Source: Lacrimispora defluvii (GTDB taxonomy: Bacteria > Bacillota > Clostridia > Lachnospirales > Lachnospiraceae). From it: a stretch of DNA of 64,000 nt. The number at the start of each line of letters is the position of its first letter. Positions within the stretch are counted from its first letter, which is position 1. The notes beneath the pieces were generated by a model, which worked only from the letters and a program-made list of their open reading frames with translations, was not told the DNA's origin and did no database searches. The DNA lies in contig JAAOXG010000008.1 of the NCBI GenBank assembly GCA_013036995.1, forward strand, positions 62,001 to 126,000, in the 5' to 3' direction. The position numbers and the translations under genes are program-made. Positions 60,825 to 64,000 of this stretch are shown here, piece by piece.

Positions 60825-61490
60825 ATGCATGATACCGTAGTAATAAAGAGCAACAAAGCAGGTATGACTGTTATCCTGGATCCGGACATCCCCTTCCCTC
60901 AGCTTCTTTCTGACATTGGGAAGAAATTCGGAGATCATGCCAAATTCTGGGGATCCGCACAAATGACTCTGACAATTGAAGGCAGAGAGGTTACTCCAGC
61001 GGAAGAATTCGCTGTCATAAACCAGATTACGGAAAATTCCAATGTGGAAATTATTTGTCTGGTGGATACAGATGCAAACCGCATGAAGCGATGTGAAAAA
61101 GCACTAAACGAGAAGCTGATGGAACTATCCTGTCAGACAGGCCAGTTTTTCAAAGGCAATTTACAAAATGGAGAGACTTTGGAATCAGAAGCGAGCATTG
61201 TAATCATCGGAGATGTATTAAAGGGTGCAAAAGTTCTGGCAAAGGGCAATGTAATCGTTCTTGGCAAACTGTCCGGCACCGTTTGTGCTGGTGTGGCGGG
61301 AAATAAAGGCGCACTGATTACAGCCCTGGAAATGGCACCTGCCCAGCTGCGGATTGCAGACTGTACTTCAGGACTGGACGGCAGAAGCCGCCGTCTTGGG
61401 CGAGGACCAATGAAGGCGTATCTGGAGAATAATAAAGTCCTTATAAAACCAATGAAAAAAAGTGTGGAAATATTCCGAAAATTAAGGTAA
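60825..61490 (+). CDS. minC: Septum site-determining protein MinC
   Basis: Inhibitor of FtsZ assembly at the poles. The 221 residues have an N-terminal FtsZ-binding domain (VVIKSNKAGMTVILDPDIPFPQLLSDIGKKF) and the C-terminal beta-helix that binds MinD (SIVIIGDVLKGAKVLAKGNVIVLGKLSGTVCAG). ATG 60822 is one codon earlier, but GAGGTGA ends at 60820, so ATG 60825 has better spacing. It lies 20 nt after the PBP2 gene and 35 nt before minD. Confidence 0.93.
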   Translation: MHDTVVIKSNKAGMTVILDPDIPFPQLLSDIGKKFGDHAKFWGSAQMTLTIEGREVTPAEEFAVINQITENSNVEIICLVDTDANRMKRCEKALNEKLMELSCQTGQFFKGNLQNGETLESEASIVIIGDVLKGAKVLAKGNVIVLGKLSGTVCAGVAGNKGALITALEMAPAQLRIADCTSGLDGRSRRLGRGPMKAYLENNKVLIKPMKKSVEIFRKLR

Positions 61491-61525
61491 AATAGAATGA
61501 GGTATAAAAAACAGGAGGATATGGT

Positions 61526-62317
61526 ATGAGCGAGATCATCGTAATCACTTCTGGAAAAGGCGGGGTAGGCAAGACGACAACTTCTGCCAATGTTGGTACC
61601 GGACTGGCGATTCTGGGTAAGAAGGTAGTCCTGATAGATACAGATATCGGACTTCGGAACTTAGACGTGGTTATGGGTCTGGAAAACCGCATTGTCTACA
61701 ATCTTGTAGATGTGGTAGAGGGAAACTGCCGTATGAAGCAGGCCCTGATAAAAGACAAAAGATACCCGAACTTATTTTTACTTCCATCAGCTCAGACGCG
61801 GGACAAGACTGCAGTTACACCCGGGCAGATGGTAAAACTGGTGGATGATTTAAGAGATGATTTTGATTACATTCTGTTAGATTGTCCGGCGGGAATTGAA
61901 CAGGGCTTTCAGAACGCAATTGCAGGTGCTGACAGAGCCATTGTTGTAACAACTCCGGAGGTGTCCGCAATCCGGGATGCTGACCGGATTATTGGTCTTT
62001 TGGAAGCTGCCGATATGGGCAGCATAGAACTGATTGTTAACAGGATCCGGGCTGACATGGTAAAAAGGGGGGATATGATGTCTCTTGATGACGTCATGGA
62101 CATTCTGGCCATTGATATTATCGGTGCTGTTCCGGATGACGAGGACATTGTCATTTCAAGCAATCAGGGAGAGCCTCTTGTAGGCATGGGGACTCCAGCC
62201 GGACAGGCCTATATGGACGTATGCAGGAGAATTATCGGTGAGAATATCCCGATCCAGAATCCGGCAGTACGGGAAGGTCTGTTCTTTCGACTCTCGCATC
62301 TCTTAAAGAGAGCATAG
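61526..62317 (+). CDS. minD: Septum site-determining protein MinD
   Basis: Membrane-cycling ATPase of the ParA/MinD family. The 263 residues begin with the deviant Walker A SGKGGVGKTTTSANVG (about 9-16). LIDTDIGLRNLDVVMGLENR and the Walker B-type DYILLDCPAGIEQG follow. The sequence ends in the amphipathic membrane-targeting helix GLFFRLSHLLKRA. The ATG follows ACAGGAGG. minE starts 11 nt downstream, so this host has the oscillating MinCDE set rather than DivIVA/MinJ alone. Confidence 0.96.
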   Translation: MSEIIVITSGKGGVGKTTTSANVGTGLAILGKKVVLIDTDIGLRNLDVVMGLENRIVYNLVDVVEGNCRMKQALIKDKRYPNLFLLPSAQTRDKTAVTPGQMVKLVDDLRDDFDYILLDCPAGIEQGFQNAIAGADRAIVVTTPEVSAIRDADRIIGLLEAADMGSIELIVNRIRADMVKRGDMMSLDDVMDILAIDIIGAVPDDEDIVISSNQGEPLVGMGTPAGQAYMDVCRRIIGENIPIQNPAVREGLFFRLSHLLKRA

Positions 62318-62328
62318 GAGGGTCTGAT

Positions 62329-62607
62329 ATGAACCTGTTTCCTGTATTCCGTAAGAAGAATTCAGGAGAAATTGCAAGAAATCGTCTGAAACTTTTGCTG
62401 GTTGCGGACAAGGCTGACTGTTCTCCTGAGATCATGCAGATGATAAAAGACGATATGATCCGTGTTGTTTCACGTTACATGGATATTGATTCCGACAGAA
62501 TAGAGATACAGATGAAGAAATTAAAGCAACCGGATTGTGAACGCTTTACACCGGTGCTTTATGCAAACATCCCTATTCGCGATGTACCTGATAAGGGGAT
62601 ATACTGA
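62329..62607 (+). CDS. minE: Cell division topological specificity factor MinE
   Basis: A 92-residue MinE protein that stimulates MinD ATPase activity and drives Min oscillation. The N-terminal MinD-binding helix region NSGEIARNRLKLLLVADKADCSPEIMQMIKDDMIRVVSRYMDID is clear. The C-terminal dimerisation part (IQMKKLKQPDCERFTPVLYANIPI) follows. The ATG follows GGAGGG. rodA starts 2 nt after its stop. Confidence 0.95.
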   Translation: MNLFPVFRKKNSGEIARNRLKLLLVADKADCSPEIMQMIKDDMIRVVSRYMDIDSDRIEIQMKKLKQPDCERFTPVLYANIPIRDVPDKGIY

Positions 62608-62609
62608 CT

Positions 62610-63734
62610 ATGTTTTCTGACTACAATTTTAAATATTATAATTACCGGTTAGTTTTGTACATGCTGTCGCTGGCAGTGATTGGAATTTTAGTGGTGGCAA
62701 GTGCCTCCAACCAGGATTCCGGTATTGTAACAAAACAGATTATCGGCGTAATGGTGGGATTTGCACTGGCAATCGGTCTTTCCATCATAGACTATCGTAA
62801 ACTCGTAAAGCTTTATGTTCTTGTTTATGGACTTTGCATCCTGCTACTGGGAGCAGTTCTTGTTATGGGACATACAGCAGGAGGCGCCACCAGATGGATC
62901 TACATTCCTGGATTAGGTCGGATACAGCCTTCTGAATTTGTAAAAATCGGGCTTATCGTATTCTTTTCCTGGTATTGGAATAAATACCAGGAAAAGATGA
63001 ATACGCCTGTTATGGTGGGACTGGCTGCTTTGCTGGCGGCGTTCCCCATAAGTCTTATCTTTGCAGAACCCAATTTATCTACCAGTCTGGTTGTTACAGT
63101 TATCATTCTGTGTATGGTGTTTTCAGCCGGTATCAGTTACCGGTGGATTGGTGGCGTTCTGGCTATTGCAATACCGGCAGGTATGCTGTTTATCTATCTG
63201 CTGACTAAGGGCTTAATTCCGTTCATACACGATTATCAGGCGCGGCGTATTCTTGCCTGGATTTATCCTCATGCGGAACAGTATGCGGAAAACTTATACC
63301 AGCAAAAGAATTCAATTATGGCAATCAGTTCCGGACAGCTTCAGGGAAAGGGACTTTTTAATACAACCATTGCTTCTGTGAAAGACGGAAACTTTTTATC
63401 AGCCGGTGAAACGGATTTTATCTTCGCCATTATCGGTGAAGAGATGGGATTTCGAGGCAGTGTGATTGTCATTGCTCTTATTGGACTGGTTGTATTTGAA
63501 TGTCTTTATACTGCATCCAAAGCAAAAGACATGTCCGGCAGACTGATTTGTACCGGTATGGCAGCTCTGATCGGGTTCCAGGCATTTTCTAACATCGCGG
63601 TAGCGACACAGATCTTTCCTAATACAGGTCTGCCGCTTCCCTTTGTCAGTTCGGGAGTGAGCTCTCTGACCAGTATTTTTATGGGAATGGGCCTGGTACT
63701 GAATGTTGGACTGCAACGCAAAATCGGTAATTAA
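62610..63734 (+). CDS. rodA: RodA/FtsW-family glycosyltransferase
   Basis: SEDS-family peptidoglycan glycosyltransferase, 374 residues with about ten spans. Hallmarks are [59 protein letters not shown] and the extracellular [13 protein letters not shown]. The C-terminal [24 protein letters not shown] also matches. Proximity to mreC, mreD and the PBP2 gene supports RodA (elongation) rather than FtsW. Translation is coupled to minE. Confidence 0.92.
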   Translation: MFSDYNFKYYNYRLVLYMLSLAVIGILVVASASNQDSGIVTKQIIGVMVGFALAIGLSIIDYRKLVKLYVLVYGLCILLLGAVLVMGHTAGGATRWIYIPGLGRIQPSEFVKIGLIVFFSWYWNKYQEKMNTPVMVGLAALLAAFPISLIFAEPNLSTSLVVTVIILCMVFSAGISYRWIGGVLAIAIPAGMLFIYLLTKGLIPFIHDYQARRILAWIYPHAEQYAENLYQQKNSIMAISSGQLQGKGLFNTTIASVKDGNFLSAGETDFIFAIIGEEMGFRGSVIVIALIGLVVFECLYTASKAKDMSGRLICTGMAALIGFQAFSNIAVATQIFPNTGLPLPFVSSGVSSLTSIFMGMGLVLNVGLQRKIGN

Positions 63735-63750
63735 AAGGAGGTATATCGTT

Positions 63751-64000
63751 ATGAATATAGGATTAGTTGCCCATGATTCAAAGAAAAAACTGATGCAGAA
63801 TTTCTGCATTGCGTACAGAGGTATTTTAAGCAAGCATATGTTATATGCCACAGGAACAACAGGACGTTTGATTGAGGAAGTCACAAACTTAAATGTTCAT
63901 AAATATCTGGCAGGTCATCTGGGAGGAGAACAGCAGTTAGGATCCCAGATCGAGCACAATGAGATTGACCTTGTGATCTTCCTGCGGGATCCTCTGACAC
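63751..64000 (+). CDS. mgsA: Methylglyoxal synthase, 5' part (cut by window edge)
   Basis: Converts dihydroxyacetone phosphate to methylglyoxal, a bypass of lower glycolysis under phosphate limitation or sugar overload. The 83 visible codons include [11 protein letters not shown], the phosphate-binding ATGTTGRL, the [10 protein letters not shown] segment (catalytic Asp region is usually GGD-x-Q; Glu appears here in place of the first acidic residue) and IFLRDPLT. The ATG has AAAGGAGG upstream and lies 16 nt after rodA. The 3' half is outside the window. Confidence 0.93.
   Translation, partial: MNIGLVAHDSKKKLMQNFCIAYRGILSKHMLYATGTTGRLIEEVTNLNVHKYLAGHLGGEQQLGSQIEHNEIDLVIFLRDPLT

Noticed and set aside
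1-64000. Mobile elements, phage genes, CRISPR arrays or defence clusters
   Set aside because: No transposase, integrase, repeat array or recognised defence gene was found; the order is that of a conserved chromosome segment.

Overview
The window is a chromosomal segment of a spore-forming, low-to-moderate GC Firmicute. I infer a Lachnospiraceae (Clostridium cluster XIVa, perhaps Lacrimispora-like) host. The evidence is the sporulation genes (spoIVA, yqfC, yqfD, a SpoVB-type flippase, a BofC-like gene), DUF4321, the long clostridial PRPP synthetase, DUF896 and the AGGAGG-type ribosome binding sites. Genus is inference only. Nearly all genes are on the + strand; only the prs-like gene (12780-13958) is on the - strand. 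I saw no phage, IS element, CRISPR array, tRNA or rRNA.

Layout. 1-3200: 3' end of a pyridoxamine kinase, serS, a VOC protein and an alpha/beta hydrolase. 3220-12720: a translation/secretion block (ylxM-ffh-rpsP-khpA, then rimM-trmD), an unusual pair (zinc-ribbon/TPR membrane protein plus HExxH membrane protease), then rplS-lepB-rbgA-rnhB-yraN-pgeF. 12780-18517: convergent prs-like gene, DUF512 radical SAM protein, der, plsY, gpsA. 18560-23480: a complete branched-chain amino acid ABC transporter (livJHMGF). 23581-24893: two ABC exporter genes fused by an internal deletion (pseudogenes). 24989-29873: spoIVA, a beta-CASP hydrolase, rnhA, an LprI-like protein and a 49-residue membrane peptide. 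29892-32848: alaS and rpsU. 32979-39260: yqfC-yqfD-phoH-ybeY-yerB-flippase and a BofC-like gene. 39329-45092: two FAD proteins, proB, DUF896, 5-formyl-THF cyclo-ligase and proA. 45113-46931: an Lsa/CplR-type ABC-F gene behind a regulatory-looking leader. 47061-55741: miaB-mutS-mutL-miaA, an aluminium-resistance/methionine gamma-lyase-like protein and DUF4321. 55789-64000: radC, mreC, mreD, a very large PBP2, minC, minD, minE, rodA and the start of mgsA.

The genes are mostly housekeeping: ribosome assembly and tRNA modification, membrane insertion, mismatch repair, cell-shape and division-site control, proline synthesis and spore coat or engulfment functions. Starts were re-assigned from Shine-Dalgarno spacing wherever the longest reading frame looked wrong.

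The points most worth a second look are: the ABC-F leader (a three-codon MKK reading frame, a hairpin with a T-run, and a second start that would add a four-cysteine extension); the fused exporter remnant; the zinc-ribbon/TPR plus membrane-protease pair with a perfect dyad upstream; a triple CTTAC repeat of about 11-bp period upstream of the LprI-like gene; a predicted ylxM-ffh transcript with almost no leader; tandem terminator hairpins between khpA and rimM; and the absence of mreB and hfq from positions where they often lie. I did not find a clearly new defence or mobile system.
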